The notes under the pieces were generated by a model, which saw nothing but the letters and a program-made list of their open reading frames with translations, did no database searches and was not told where the DNA came from. Below are positions 23,456 to 35,049 of a stretch of 64,000 nucleotides of DNA, piece after piece. Numbering within the stretch: the first letter of the stretch is position 1; each line of letters starts with the position of its first letter. The position numbers were made by a program, and so were the translations under genes. The DNA is from Lottia gigantea. Lineage: Eukaryota; Mollusca; Gastropoda; Lottiidae. Location: assembly GCF_000327385.1 (NCBI RefSeq), contig NW_008707425.1, positions 1,950,658-2,014,657 on the forward strand, given 5' to 3'.

Positions 23456-25310
23456 TAATGGTCAACTAAGATCAATCAAAAGAGATATGAACCAAACAAG
23501 TTCCGGTAATTACTGTTTTCGGACACCTGTAAAACCGGAAATAAATGTCGGACATCAAAGATCAAAGTATGAATGGTAATCCTATATCAATGACCTTGGA
23601 CCATGCAAAGGTCAAGGTCATTTATGTTAAAGTTCAAAAATGAAATTTTTTAAGTCAGAACATACTTTTTAAGAAATGTTTTTTTGTTCGGAATTGGATC
23701 GTTTACTTCAATATTCAGAATTTTTTAAAATAGATTTTCATGTTCCAACCATGTAAGAAAATTCTTGGCACTTGGCTGCAGTAATTGTCCTATTCGCAAT
23801 TTTCAAATTGTTATAAAAACGGATGTAAACATAGTACAAGAAAAATGAAGGAACCATGTGATAGATTTGTTCAGGTCAGATAGTCACCGAAGGTCAAGGT
23901 TACGAGATATGAGCGTTTAAAGTTTTGAAAATTGCTGTTTACGGAAGCCTGCAAGACCAGAAGTAGATGTCGGAAATCAAAGACCAAAGTATGAATAGAA
24001 ATTATAGACGGCCATCCATGTTAAACGTCAAAAAAGAAAATTTAGTCAATTGTAAAACCTATTGTTTTTTTTAAAAAGTAAAAAGGTCAAACAGATTTTT
24101 CTTTGTCTCGTATTGGCCAAAGTAGTGACCTATTTTCCTGCAAAATATTTTGGGTGACAAATTCATACTTTGCGAGTTATGATAAATTGTAAATGTTTTA
24201 GGCAAATGTAAATCTAGCCCGGATGTACCATTCCCAGCCCAATAAAGTTGTATGTCCGTGTTTATGTGTACAATATTATGTTATGTTCAAAATTTCAAGC
24301 GTCTAAAAATATTAGATCATGAGATATTCATAGTTTCACCTTAGTGGCAAGAGACTTTACGGCGAATGTCAAATTACGCACAGTCGGCATAAATTTTGCA
24401 AATTATAAAAGCGCAATTTTGATCAAAATATCTAGTGTAATAGATGGAAGGAAGAAATAAAGTGCATTACGGATACAAGAGAAATTTTGTCATATGTAAA
24501 ATAGGTCACGTGACAAAATTGCGATTTTCAAACGGCTGTAAATTCGGAAGTTCACATTGCACAGTAAATGTGAAGATATCATCTGATTGATCTCGTCAGA
24601 AGCAACAACTTAAGTTCAGGTCAAAAGTTCATCAAAGGTCAAGGTCACCAGATACGGGCCTTAATTACAGTAAAAATAAGCAAAATCGAAATTCAAAAAT
24701 CTCCTTCAAGTGTTTGCAATCGATTTAAGATAACATAGACATCAACATCAAACACAACGATTACCCCTTTAGACCTCGTTTTACAAATGTTATTCATATC
24801 AATATGACGGCTGACCTGTTTACCTCGGGTAGGATTTCTTTAGTATTATATCTTTGCATGGGCAATTCGAGCTAAAATATCTTCAAAATTCCGGAAGTTG
24901 AAATTTTAAGTTAAAAAACGAATAACGTCAAAACCGCAAGTGATATCGAACTTATGAAAATTGAATTTAGTTCGCAATCAAAATATCTACCTGTAAATTT
25001 TCAGTTCGATCGAAAAGTTAGAAAAAACTCAAATTAAGTTCAAAAAGTCAGTGACAAAAGTCCAAATTCGAAAACTCTTGAATTGCTAACCTGAAGAACT
25101 CAGTTCAAAGCAGTTAACTGAAGAAGTCCGACCAAAATCAGATCAAAATTAGAGCCTTAAATTAAAAATAAAATTAAAAAAGTCATTTACGGTTAGAATA
25201 AAGTGCGTCAAATTATATTCACTAATTTAGTTTCATGAGTTTTATAAGGAAATTTTTAAAAGTGACATTTGCAAAACAAAATAGTCTTTTGCAAAACAAT
25301 TAGTTCCATT
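23456..25310 (+). repeat. Diverged R/S repeat copy
   Basis: Shares 'CACGTGACAAAATTGCGATT', 'AACCGGAAATAAATGTCGGA', AGGTCA half-site clusters (about 23885-23900, 24630-24650) and 'TTTGCAAAACAA' at the end with the arrays at 1-9600 and 57880-63300. It is more diverged than those. No coding content. Confidence 0.65.
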
Positions 25311-26047
25311 TCCTCCCAAGATAACTCGAAGAACAGAAAATAATTTTGGTATGGCTTGTTGTTTTTATTTGATCCCACCAATAAACACTTTTCAGACTCC
25401 ACGACACATAATTCACAAAAGTGTAGGTGTATTACAATAAGCGGGGGTGTATCACAAAGAGTGGAGATTTATCTACACTTAAAAGGATCAAGAAAATGTA
25501 TGGGTATAAGCATATGATATTACAAATAGTTTGGTGGTATTTTTCGAAGCTATATCCTCATAGGATGTAATTAAAATTTTAATAATGGTATTTCAGAATT
25601 TCAGTGGAATTAATATATTTTTGGAGTGCGTATTGTGTCTATATATAACATACTAGTTCTCATTTAGAATACATAAATTACAAGTCGCTTCTTCGCTTGC
25701 TTTTTGCTATGTTGGTCAATCAAAGACCATATTGAGTATCGTATCATTCGATAAGATTTTGACTTTATTGCCGACGTTAATGTTCGGAACTGACAATTGT
25801 TAGTTTTCGAAAAAAAGAAACCATGCAGGTGTCATCTCGATTATTTTGTAAAAATAGCTACCAATACATCAATAATTCAAGGATGTTTAGGTGAAAATGA
25901 GGACGAACGAATGGTTTTATTGTCTTTGTCTTTGACTTGCTATGAAAACTATGAAAGATTTATTCATTTAGTTTTGATATTGTAAGTATTCAACTTTGAT
26001 CATAAAAATTGTAATTTGCAATAAAACCCATTCACGTTCACCTTATC
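25311..26047 (-). other. Region downstream of the host gene's last exon
   Basis: No other gene is visible. On the minus strand this is the presumed 3' untranslated region, with two AATAAA signals within 135 bases of the stop codon. Confidence 0.45.
25916..25921 (-). terminator. Candidate polyadenylation signal AATAAA
   Basis: AATAAA on the minus strand, 127-132 nt beyond the stop codon of the last TRPC-like exon; a second lies at 25959-25964. Hexamers of this kind are frequent in AT-rich DNA, so support is positional only. Confidence 0.4.
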
Positions 26048-26394
26048 TCACATAAAAGTAACTCGTCTAAATATGTCCTCTTGATATTGACCATCGTCAG
26101 TTACATTATCAGTCATTCCGTCAAATGATTCACCTAAACCTTCATCTACTTTTTGTCTAACTTCACCTAGATAATGGTTATCTTCAATGTGAGCTTCACT
26201 CCTTGATTTTAAACGATCGTTTTCATTAAATGGTGACTTGTTTTTTAACTCAGTAAGTGATCTACTTGATTCCATGTTGTCATTGTCTTTCTCTTCATGT
26301 TTTGATGTATGTTCCAGCAATGGTTCCATTGACATCGATCGTTTCATTCTGTCTATGTTAATTCTTGACCTCTTTTTAGACAGCCGTTTTCTAT
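26048..26394 (-). CDS. Last coding exon of a TRPC-like channel gene (C-terminal tail)
   Basis: On the minus strand a pyrimidine-rich acceptor (CTCTTTGTTTCAG) precedes an open 115-codon stretch ending in a TGA at 26048-26050. The exon starts with the last two bases of a codon. The product is hydrophilic, basic at first (KRLSKKRSRINIDRMKRSMS) and then acidic and Ser-rich (HEEKDNDNMESSRSLTELKN), as in cytoplasmic tails. Its phase fits the TRPC exon at 57148-57337, whose last codon is cut after one base. I infer they are neighbouring exons. Tail sequences evolve fast, so identity rests on phase, strand and order. Confidence 0.6.
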
Positions 26395-26397
26395 CTG

Positions 26398-26643
26398 AAA
26401 CAAAGAGCAGATGGCATAGAATCGTCCTGTTAAAGCCCCCATTGAAGCCTCTTTAAAGGACACTGTTTCCTAATTCAAGACAGAAACAGACTATGCTCAA
26501 AATAAACGCTTACTTTTTATTGAGTGTGTAATCTACGCAATATCTGCCTTGGTTACCATTATTGGTATTGTTTTATTTAGCAAAGCAAATAATTGCTATA
26601 GCCCAAAATATGTCATACAAAGAACCAGAACAAAAAAGCAACT
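26398..26643. other. Unassigned intronic DNA
   Basis: No repeat or gene is recognised between the exon's acceptor and the LINE 3' end. Confidence 0.4.
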
Positions 26644-28010
26644 TATTTACAATCAAAGTTTAATAATTCGAATAAATTTAAATGATAAAATAGAATGAAA
26701 TAAAAGAAATAGAAATTCAAAGATTACTGATCATTCCAACGCTGAACCTCTAAGCTTTACAGCATCAAAAATGAATATACCTAGGCTTAGAAGTTCAGAG
26801 TGGGACTGCAGATTCATTAATTCATTCATTTTTTGCAATGATTGGAATGACCAAAATCGATGGTGAAAGTACTTGCGACGTAATCCAATATATTGAGGAC
26901 AACACAGGAGAAAGTGAAATCCATCTTCTACATAAATAGAATTACAGCATAACATAATCTTTTATCTCTCGGGGTTTTATTATATCTACCTATTTCAATT
27001 TGTAGTTTTAGGTTTCCAATGCGAAATTTACAAATATAAAATTTAAATTTATTGTCTAATTTTGAATTCAAGTAAGATTCAAGTTCGAAATTGGTCTTAA
27101 TATTTTTTTTTATAAAATCTCAGTTTACTAGATATATTGAGTTGAGAATACCATAACTGAGTGTATTGGTCCTCTACGCGTTTTCTTAATTCACATTCGT
27201 TTAGGGAGTGTGGTTCATCTAATAAAAATGAAAATCCACTTTCGTTGAGAAGTAATCTTCTATCAGTGACCCAGTTGTGTTTGCCATTAGCAAAATTGCA
27301 CAAAATCTCGTATATACCAGAAATAAGAAAATTATTTGAGCAAACAACCTTATTCCAGAATTTAACAATATGGACCTAACGCTGTATATATAAAGGAAAA
27401 ATTCCGAGTTCACCTAAAACAGCAACTAATGGAGTGGAATTACCTAAATTTAAAATATAACGTATAAAATCATTTTGAATATATTCCAAAGGTTTACCAT
27501 CCAAAGAACCCCACACTTCGCTGGCATATGACAACACAGAAACTACCAATGATTAAAACAGAAGACATTTGATAGAAATACTTAAGTGGATGGATTTCAG
27601 CAAAGGGCCAAGGGCCTTTCTACTCTGAGAAGCACGAACATACTTCCATTTTGGAAAAACAATAAACCTAGATAAATATATTCAGTAACTATTTCAAGAC
27701 TAACGGAATTGATACTGAATGTATAATTGTTAATTAAACGTCCGCTATGAAATACGATTACTTTGGATTTGTTCACATTGATTTCAAGATTCCAGGTGGC
27801 ACAATACAATACTTGAAGGGCAGTTGCTGTGTTCGCAAAAAGCAACAGATATACTAAGTTATTACCAATCTTAACAAGGCCGGGATCATTTCTGCAAATG
27901 AAGTCATGAAGATCATTGATGAATATTAGGAAAAGTAGAGGCGACAAAGTTTCACCCTGACCAGATAAACTACCAAATTGATTTGAAAGACATCCTTTAT
28001 ACATTAGTAA
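26644..28010 (-). mobile_element. LINE relic: RT C-terminal half and 3' tail
   Basis: The minus strand carries a reverse transcriptase segment with GETLSPLLFLIFINDLHDFI (about 27900-27960) and a decayed catalytic loop where the expected FADD reads FANT. NVNKSKVIVFHSG follows. Lower down are VTDRRLLLNESGFSFLLDEP and a Cys-His C-terminal motif (ne C..EDGFHFLLCCPQYIGLR, 26850-26930). The order matches the 3' half of a non-LTR element with a C-terminal Cys-His domain. The 5' half, including the endonuclease, is missing, and there are several frame breaks. The clade is uncertain. Confidence 0.7.
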
Positions 28011-28629
28011 CTACTAGTAATTTTGGCTATCTTCACTTCCGTCTGCTAAGTTTTAATAGCTCATTGCAGGCGAATCAACAAATAAAGAAAATGTGATAAA
28101 TAAAAGCTATAAGATAGTTTGTCAGGCAAGGTAATATACGCCTACTGGCAGCTTTGATTTCAAATAGAAATATTTGGCAGTACAGTAACAATTACTAGTA
28201 TGAAATAATCAACTTTATATGGCGATGCTACATGATATTAGCAAGTTTAGTCTGTCAAGACTTGGGCCATCCAGAGTGTTAACAGGCTAAAACTTGAACA
28301 CGGGCCAAATACTACATATTGTTCAATTCTGCTGATTTTCGATACGGTTCATCCATGGTTATAACAAACACTCATACCAAGTTTAGTCAAAATCCACTAA
28401 GAATTGTGCCTTCTAGAGTGTTTAAGGGCTAAAAATTGAACGCGTTTTCAAGGACAAGGGCGATAACTCATACTAATTATTTTTTGATTTTTCTGGTTGT
28501 GAATGTGAGAGCAAAAAGTATAAAGTTGATTGTTTAGTTTAAGTTATAAAAAATGCGATTTATATTGTTTGAAACGAATGCCTGTGGTGTATAATTTTCT
28601 TGGAAATATTCCAGACTACACAAGTCACT
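28011..28629. other. Intronic DNA with two imperfect repeats
   Basis: Around 28235-28320 and 28370-28450 the phrase 'CAAGTTTAGTC' followed by 'CCA' and 'CTAGAGTGTT..GGCTAAAA..TGAAC' occurs twice (period about 145 bp). A short block near 28485-28530 (GTGAGAGCAAAAAGTATAAA) recurs near 56990. No gene is seen. Confidence 0.45.
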
Positions 28630-28713
28630 TTTTACAATCAAAGTCAAATAATCCGAATAAATTATAATGATAAAATAGAAATAAAAGAAATAGAAATTAA
28701 AAGATTACTGATC
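28630..28713 (-). repeat. Second copy of the LINE 3' tail
   Basis: Matches 26644-26730 almost base for base ('TAAAAGAAATAGAAATT', 'GATTACTGATCA'). It contains only the last about 85 bp of the LINE, so it is either a strongly 5'-truncated insertion or a duplicate. Confidence 0.75.
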
Positions 28714-29369
28714 AGGTTTTAGTCTCTTTTCTATTTGTCGCGTTTATCCAGTCATAAGGCAACATGGCATGTCGAGATATAAGCTAGAAGATTGGATTTG
28801 TGTAGATAGCAGGCATGATAAATCGGTAAACTTTATATTTTATATGTAATGTTATGTATAAGATGTATCTTTTAATGTTTATCACTGTCAAATAAAATGC
28901 CATTGCCTATAAGTGTGCATTTTAATCTAAAAATCATATCCTATAAGCTTGTCCTTTTCCCACTGCTCAGTTAGTCACGTGACCTGCAGGTCCATTCCAA
29001 TGGTCGAGACCAACTGGGCAGACAATAAGGTTTGCAGACAATAACTAAGATCAAGTCCGCAAACGATAGCCAACAGACAATAAGAAACTTGAACTCTTTG
29101 AATCATCCTCGCGACGCAACCAATCCACGGCAGCGAACGTAAATTTTCAATAAATAACTGGATATAGGTGTAATTTAACTTCAACAAATCAAGAGAAGCA
29201 ATGGAAAATGTATATTATCCTTTTATCAAGCAATCACAAGGTAGGTTGATCTTCACAAACCCCCGACTTATTCTTTTCCGCGATTACACAAGCCTAAGCA
29301 TCATGCCTACAGACCAAATATTAATACATCACGACAAAGGAAAAAAACTTCAAAACCAACCATATTACT
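28714..29369. other. Unassigned intronic DNA
   Basis: Nothing certain is seen except a repeat block at 28950-29010 (ACTGCTCAGTTAGT, then ACGTGACCTGCAGGTCCATT) that recurs at 56866-56910. A 64-codon open stretch at 29201-29395 has no recognisable domain. Confidence 0.4.
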
Positions 29370-29693
29370 GTTTTGCCACTTTTAGACTAGGATAAATATT
29401 AAGATAAATAAATATTCTTTAGATTCTACTAGGTATAGTATCTCGGAATTTCTACTTTTAATCCGAATACTCGACCTGAAACACCCCCATAAGGTTAACT
29501 TTAAGCAGCTATAAGTCACAACAAAACTACTAATAACACCGTTTTGCTACTTTTAGACTAGGATGGGTATTTTGAAAAATATATTCTTTAGATTCTACTA
29601 GGGGTAGTATCTCGAAATTTCTCGACCTGTAAGAGCACTATTAAGCTAATGTTAAGCAGCTATAAGTTATGTTTGTCGATATCAAAAGTACCA
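29370..29693 (+). repeat. About 165-bp repeat units (two copies), third copy at 32320-32460
   Basis: Shared core: 'CTTTTAGACTAGGAT' then 'TTAGATTCTACTAGG' and 'GTAGTATCTCG', with 'AAGCAGCTATAAGT' between units. Copies begin near 29378 and 29547, and another lies across 32340-32460 beyond the piggyBac. The piggyBac element appears to have inserted into this array. Confidence 0.7.
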
Positions 29694-29854
29694 TTAACCC
29701 TTTGAACCCTGAGCACCCCTGGGGGTTCGAGACCATATCCCCGGCCTCCCAAGTGAAAAACGTCAAAATTTACCAAATGTTTATATCACCTCTTGTGTGA
29801 CTTTTATTGTGGCCATTTGTGTATAAATACATCAGTAATGTCAAAAGAAGGTTT

Positions 29855-32055
29855 TCATTTATCTCCAGTATTGGATCTTCTCATGCCAGTTACGCCAGCA
29901 GGTGGAGCCTTCTCGAATGCACAAATAGCGATGACAATAACCGCACCAAAATGTTGTTTTTGTTCGCTTGAATGGCATATCCTTGGCAGCAGCCTCTGGG
30001 TACACACGCTTATACTGATTGTACTTGTAAGAACATACTGCACAAATATTGTTACTAGTAGCTTCATGGGGTCTCTCGGGGTAGTGAAGCCCCACATTTT
30101 GCATGCGCTGCGGAACTTCAAGTTCGCGTGATTTGCGTCGTTGAACTAAGCTGCGAAAGTCACCGATCAGTCCGAAACATACCTCATCCACAAAATGTTG
30201 AAAAGTGTAATAACTCTTTCCAGGTATATATTTCCAGGTATATAATTTGGTTTATAGAATGATTCGAGTACATAAGCGTTGTAACATGCCCACATGAAAA
30301 ATTTGACCATCAATCTCCGTGGCCAGCGATAATGGCGTCTCGATTTTGGATTAAAAAGAAGTTAGCTTTAGAATATAGACCTGGTCATTTCTATCACACC
30401 CACCCATGTATTGGTTGTAGTCCGCCACTAACTGTGGAATTGGAACAACTGATAAAGTCCCATCTTTGTTTCTCCTGTTCACAGTGGTGCCCATGGTAGG
30501 GTCATGACAAGTCGACAGAAAGTGTATGGGTTTCCTGTCCTTCCAAACTGTAGCAACCATATTTTTCTCGACAAAGGTAGTCAGACTTGCCACGATTGGA
30601 AATTATATTTTTTTTCACAGCTTCCGGAAAAACTTTCGGTTAGTCAGTACAGTTCCAACAGCGAAAACACCCAAAGTGTGCTGCATGTAATCAAATAATG
30701 TGACAGAATTATAGAAACGATCCATGAACACAATATGATTTTTATGTAACACGCCACCGCTAGTAAGAAGACGCACACCACTACCAGTTGATCCAAGTCT
30801 GTCTAGATAAAATCCATTACTCCGACCGGTATAGATTTCAGCTTCGAGTAAGTAGCCAAATTCTGAATCACAAAGTAGGAAAGACTTTATTCCCCATTTT
30901 ATTGGTTTTAATTTGATATATTGCTTTATCGCCAGGCGGTTTTTAGCAGGAATCATGCCTTCATCAAGACTGAGTTGTTGACCTGGACTGTAGTAATGAC
31001 GGAACTTCGGAAGAATTATCTCCAGCATTGACCTAACTTTGTATATTTTATCAGTTTTGTCCAGTGTAGGGTCTGTTTCATCTACTAGATGAAGGAATGT
31101 CCAGACTGATAATATACGATTACGGTCCATGACATCTCTGAATCCTGGTGTGTGTGAAAGAAAGTTTTTACCGGGACCATACCAGTAACATTCATACCTC
31201 GGTTTTACTACACCATTTTCCATCTGTAATCTAAGTGCAACAAATGCTTTCATTTCTGGAATGTCAATTTTTCGGTAACGTTTCGCATAATATGCATCAG
31301 GTGTAGTTTCCTTAGTATGGTTGTTGGTCTCAGAGCAAAGTAGCTGCCAGAAGTCACCATCTAGAAACAAATCAAGAAAATCTACAGCTGAGCTGTCGGC
31401 TGTAATATTTTGGGGAATATTTTTCGGTCCACTCTGTGCACCAGTAAAAGTAGAGTGAACTGCAGTAAATGTTTTTGACCACACTGTGGCTAAAGGGTCC
31501 TGGGGTTGTTGAACTCGTCGTCGACCCCGACTTGGTGGCTTAGCTGTGGGTGCAGCTGCTTGTGCTGGATCGGCTGCTTGTACTGGAACAGCTGCTTGTA
31601 CTGGGACAGCTGCTTGTGCTGGAACGTCATGATCAGAGAAGCTATCATCACTACTGCTACTGTCATGAGCAGGGTTCGGCCTGTGTTTCTGGACCGGCAA
31701 TCCCGATCTCCAGTAGAACAGTTTTACAGATATCTTGATGTGACAGTACTGATATCGAAATACCCCTTTTGTCTGTAGAGGGGGGTGGGGTTGATGACAG
31801 GATACTAACAGATGCATCCCCTCCAGCATTCACAACATTTCTACATCTCCTCCGTTCAAAATTAGCACCAGTACTCGTACTCGTATCCATTTCTCCATCA
31901 CTGCTGTCCCCTACCCCCTCGTTCTCTGAAGACGATGATGTCAGGTCATCGGATGGGTAATCAGCTGAAAAAGTTAGTTCATCATCCGATCCAGAATCAA
32001 CAAACCTCAACACTTCCTCAGTAGAAACGCTTCGGTTCACTAAAGATTTCTTCAT
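29855..32055 (-). pseudogene. piggyBac transposase, broken
   Basis: DDE cut-and-paste transposase acting at TTAA. The likely start is MKKSLVNRSVSTEEVLRF at 32055. The acidic N-terminus is followed by an Ala/Gln/Pro repeat (PVQAA units) and then the catalytic core with the three expected Asp positions: LSLDEGMIPAKN (about 30970), HIVFMDRFYNSV (about 30720) and YMGGCDRNDQ (about 30400). A C-terminal Cys-rich zinc domain (CAVCSYKYNQY..FWCGYCHRYLC) ends near 29860. Frame changes lie near 31800, 30600 and 30250-30350. Catalytic residues remain, but the frame does not. Confidence 0.85.
31548..31625 (-). repeat. 18-bp minisatellite in the piggyBac coding region
   Basis: About four units of GCTGCTTGTACTGGAACA (plus-strand reading) encode a repeated PVQAAV/DPAQAA hexapeptide near the transposase N-terminus. 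The in-frame period implies length variation by slippage or unequal crossing-over. Confidence 0.8.
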
Positions 32056-32228
32056 ATTCAAAGGGTTAGTTTTTTTTACGGAAATATCCACCAAAAACTA
32101 TTTTTTTCTGGTAATTTTTATGTTTTACTGGGGTCCGCCATTTGCAATTTGATACTTATCGCTGATTGGTTGAATTAGACACGTGTCCTTTTGTTTTAAT
32201 AAAGAGTAAACAAAGCCACGTGTTCAGA

Positions 32229-32287
32229 TCCCGGAATACCGGTCTAACGGTGAGTAGGGAAAGATGCTTCAGACCGGTATACCGGGA
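32229..32287. repeat. Hairpin-forming inverted repeat
   Basis: TCCCGGAATACCGGTCT (32229-32245) pairs with AGACCGGTATACCGGGA (32271-32287) with one mismatch and a 25-base loop. It lies just outside the piggyBac right end, or inside it if the element is longer. Role unknown. Confidence 0.65.
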
Positions 32288-32460
32288 CAACGTTTTGTCA
32301 CTTTAAGACAAGTTATATATCACATTTGTCGACATCAAAACTACTATTAACCCAGTTTTGCAACTTTTAGACTAGGATAAAATATATGATAAATGCATAT
32401 TCGTTAGATTCTACTAGGTGTAGTATCTTGGAATTTCTGCTTTCAATCCGAAAACTCATT

Positions 32461-32987
32461 TTTATCGAAGAGAGTTTCCTCCCTTAATTTCATTGCCTTT
32501 TCAATTCTGCACTAGTTAAGCATTGGTAGAACTTTTTGTGCAAGAAGAATTTACTTTTTCACGGAATCCTTTTTCTTGTTAAGGTTGAGAGAAGTATAGG
32601 TGCTCGGGGACACATATTCCCATCCCTTTTTTCTTTTCTTTTTGTCTCAAATTCAGAATTTCATGCTTGTTAGGCCTAGTTGTAGACAGGCTTTTTAGTC
32701 ATAGAAAGATGAAACGTCGACTCCACATGAAAGACTTTAGAAAAAGATATTTTGAAAAGGGGTCGAAGGCTTGTCCAATACCTATTTGCCATATAATAAG
32801 TTTATTCTCATAAAGACAGACATCATTAATTTTGGTAATCCATGTGGTCTGTTCATGTGTGTGCCACTAATTAGGCTATTGCTACGACCTTCATCCCGTC
32901 TGTCCACGTGTTACACTGATGATTGCTACGATGCCTTTCCACGTGTTATACCGATGTTCATTTCGTCCTTGACCTTTACCCCGACCG
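32461..32987. other. Unassigned intronic DNA
   Basis: No gene or repeat is recognised. The 75-codon open stretch at 32771-32998 has no domain. Confidence 0.35.
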
Positions 32988-33116
32988 CAACAAATTAACA
33001 GTAGCATAAGAGTTACGCCCCCGGAGCGCATCCTACCTTTGTAATCTTCTGGCCACAACAAATTAACAGTAGCACAAGAGTAACGTCCCCGGAGCGCATC
33101 CTACCTTCTTAGTAAT
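32988..33116 (+). repeat. Direct repeat, two copies of about 65 bp
   Basis: 'ACAAATTAACAGTAGCA' to 'CGGAGCGCATCCTACCTT' occurs at about 32990 and 33057. It sits just before the DIRS-like gag, so it could be a split direct repeat of that element. That link is inference. Confidence 0.65.
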
Positions 33117-33199
33117 GTAGTCTATTGCGGGATACAGACCAAAAAAGTAGTAATAATGCGTCGTCAAAGGTAAAATCTCTCTTATGTTTTATTTCCTGA

Positions 33200-34050
33200 G
33201 TTTCAGAATGTCGTCGACAAGTAAATGTTACGGCAGAAGCTACGTTCAAAATCTACAGCACATTCAGAACCTTACACTACTAAAGGGAATACTGTCGTTC
33301 GACGTAACAAAGAACCTAACACCAAAGCACCAGCAGAAGTTCTACGGTAGTTTGCCAACCAAATGGTGGGTTGATGTTGAACCTAAATCTCGATCAATTG
33401 CGTGAGGTGGTTCAACAAGTCACTAAAGAGCTAGGTTGGTCTACTGACATCCTTAGTATTCAGCCAATTCCAGTTGTTAATCAAACTCCTACTACAGGTA
33501 ATATATCTGACGTATCTCAAATAGATAGTATTTCGCATGACCTGGATGCTTTTGTACCACAAAACATAATTGATAAAATTCAAAATCGTGAATTCATTGA
33601 GTTATCAAGTCTTTTGAATAAGAACCTTCGGTATGTCAAATCGAATATATCTTTTGTTGATGGTATAACTCGTTGTGCAAGATAGAGTACATTTTAAGAT
33701 AAGGGACTTAAACAGTTGGACAAAGGCTTTCCTAGTGTTCATGAGTATTTATACACCGGTTCATTCTGAGAGTACAGCTGGCCATATCAAGTATCTTTAC
33801 TCCGTTCGTTTGGGTGCAGAACGTTCACATCATTTAGGTTGGTTACAATACGACGAACAATTTCGTCTCAATAAATCTCAGAACACCCTTATGCCTTGGG
33901 GAGTAGTTGATCAAGAATTGTGGCTTTTGTATATGAATTTTAATCCTTTAGGACAGTCATCTGCTAGCTCTGTTAATGCCAAATGCTATGATTATAATTA
34001 CTCAGGGTCATGTAATAGAACAGGATGTAATTATTTACACAAATGTTTAT
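33200..34050 (+). pseudogene. DIRS-like retroelement gag fossil
   Basis: The products read FVPQNIIDKIQNREFIELSS, SWTKAFLVFMSIYTPVHSES, GWLQYDEQFRLNKSQ and a C-terminal CCCH-type zinc-finger pattern (CYDYNYSGSCNRTGCNYLH). I associate that combination with the gag-like ORF of DIRS/Ngaro-type tyrosine-recombinase retroelements in marine invertebrates. No RT or recombinase follows because a Penelope fragment begins at 34052. The gene is broken, with a few breaks. Family assignment is moderate. Confidence 0.55.
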
Positions 34051-34051
34051 C

Positions 34052-34660
34052 TCCAACCATCCATTGAACGATTTCAGCGAAATTTTAGCTGCACATATTT
34101 TTTTCGAAACCACTCAACACGTGGTGCTAGAACAATGTTTATTCCTAAATCCACGTGGATACCCCCTCAGGCCGCCATCCATCCTAAAATATTGAAAGCA
34201 TTTGCGAGTATGAATAGCCAAACAGCGAACCTTTCCATAACACACAAAAAGCATAATCTCAAGCGAGTGAAACGTGAAGCGTTAAATTTACTTGAGAAAG
34301 ACGATAGCATTGTTATTAAAAAGAGTGACAAAGGTTCATGTTGTGTCATTCTGAATAGGAAGGATTACGTTTCAGAAGCAGAGAATCAACTGAATAATCC
34401 TAAACATTATGCCATTTTACCGAAACCAATTTTCAAAGAAACTGCTAACATGGTTAACAATATTCTTGCCGATTTTAGTCAAAACTAGTTATCTCAACAG
34501 AAAAAATATGACTATCTGTCTGCCAAACCTGATTGTCGCGAGAGACATTTGTACACTTTGCCTAAAAAATCCATAAGAATGCAACCAAGGAGTGGTTTAT
34601 CTCGAATAAAATCCCTAAAGGCCACTCGATTATATCTGACTGTGGGTAGTGAGTCATATT
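34052..34660 (+). mobile_element. Penelope-like element fragment (RT N-terminal part)
   Basis: Encodes PSIERFQRNFSCTYFFRN through KSDKGSCCVILNRKD to the AKPDCRERHLYTL region, matching 50255-50865. It has no element ends. Its left edge abuts the DIRS-like gag inside a zinc-finger codon run, and its right edge meets the end of Polinton copy 2. It is more diverged than the large copies. Confidence 0.85.
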
Positions 34661-34689
34661 CCATTTCATTTCATGGGGAAAATGCGACC

Positions 34690-35022
34690 AATCTGTAAGC
34701 TCCCAAAAAAGACCTAAACACCCTACATTTCTTAAATTCTTAGACTTAAACACCCTACATTTCATAAATTCTTACACCTAAACACCCTACATTCCATCAA
34801 TTCCCTCCCAAAAAACCTAAACTCCCTTAAATTATTATACCTATACTCCCTAGATTTCTTACACCAAAAACACCTTCAATCAATTCCTTCATTCCATCAA
34901 AAAAAGCATATTAAACATACCCCTTATATAAAAAATAACATAACATTTTTAATAGCCTCGTTTTAAATAATGTTATTTTTAGTAGAAGGGAGATAACTCT
35001 TGTTTTGGAAACACAATTTCTT
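34690..35022 (+). repeat. Left terminal inverted repeat of Polinton copy 2
   Basis: The inner end AGAAGGGAGATAACTCTTG matches, on the opposite strand, 39602-39640. 'ATTCCATCAAAAAAAGCATA' and 'AAAAAAGACCTAAAC' also pair with the right side. The outer part has short internal repeats of 'AACACCCTACATTTC' followed by 'TAAATTCTTA'. Arms differ by small insertions. Confidence 0.8.
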
Positions 35023-35049
35023 CGTTAAATTAACTCATTTAAAAATAGG

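Larger units (their letters stand above)
29698..32065 (-). mobile_element. piggyBac transposon copy 1
   Basis: The left end is TTAA (29694-29697) followed by CCCTTTGAACCCTGAGC. On the opposite strand the right side has CTAACCCTTTGAAT (ending about 32069), a match over about 12 bases, so I place the right end there. Sequence up to about 32300 could instead belong to the element. It carries one transposase gene on the minus strand. The gene is broken in at least three places, so the copy cannot make its own transposase. Confidence 0.75.

Noticed and set aside
25797-25985. Small plus-strand ORF next to the last host exon
   Set aside because: No domain, no splice context, and it overlaps the presumed 3' untranslated region on the other strand.
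32303-32306. TTAA at 32303 as the right end of piggyBac copy 1
   Set aside because: The sequence inside it does not match the left end CCCTTTGAACCC; the CCCTTTGAA at about 32065 matches better, though the true limit stays uncertain.
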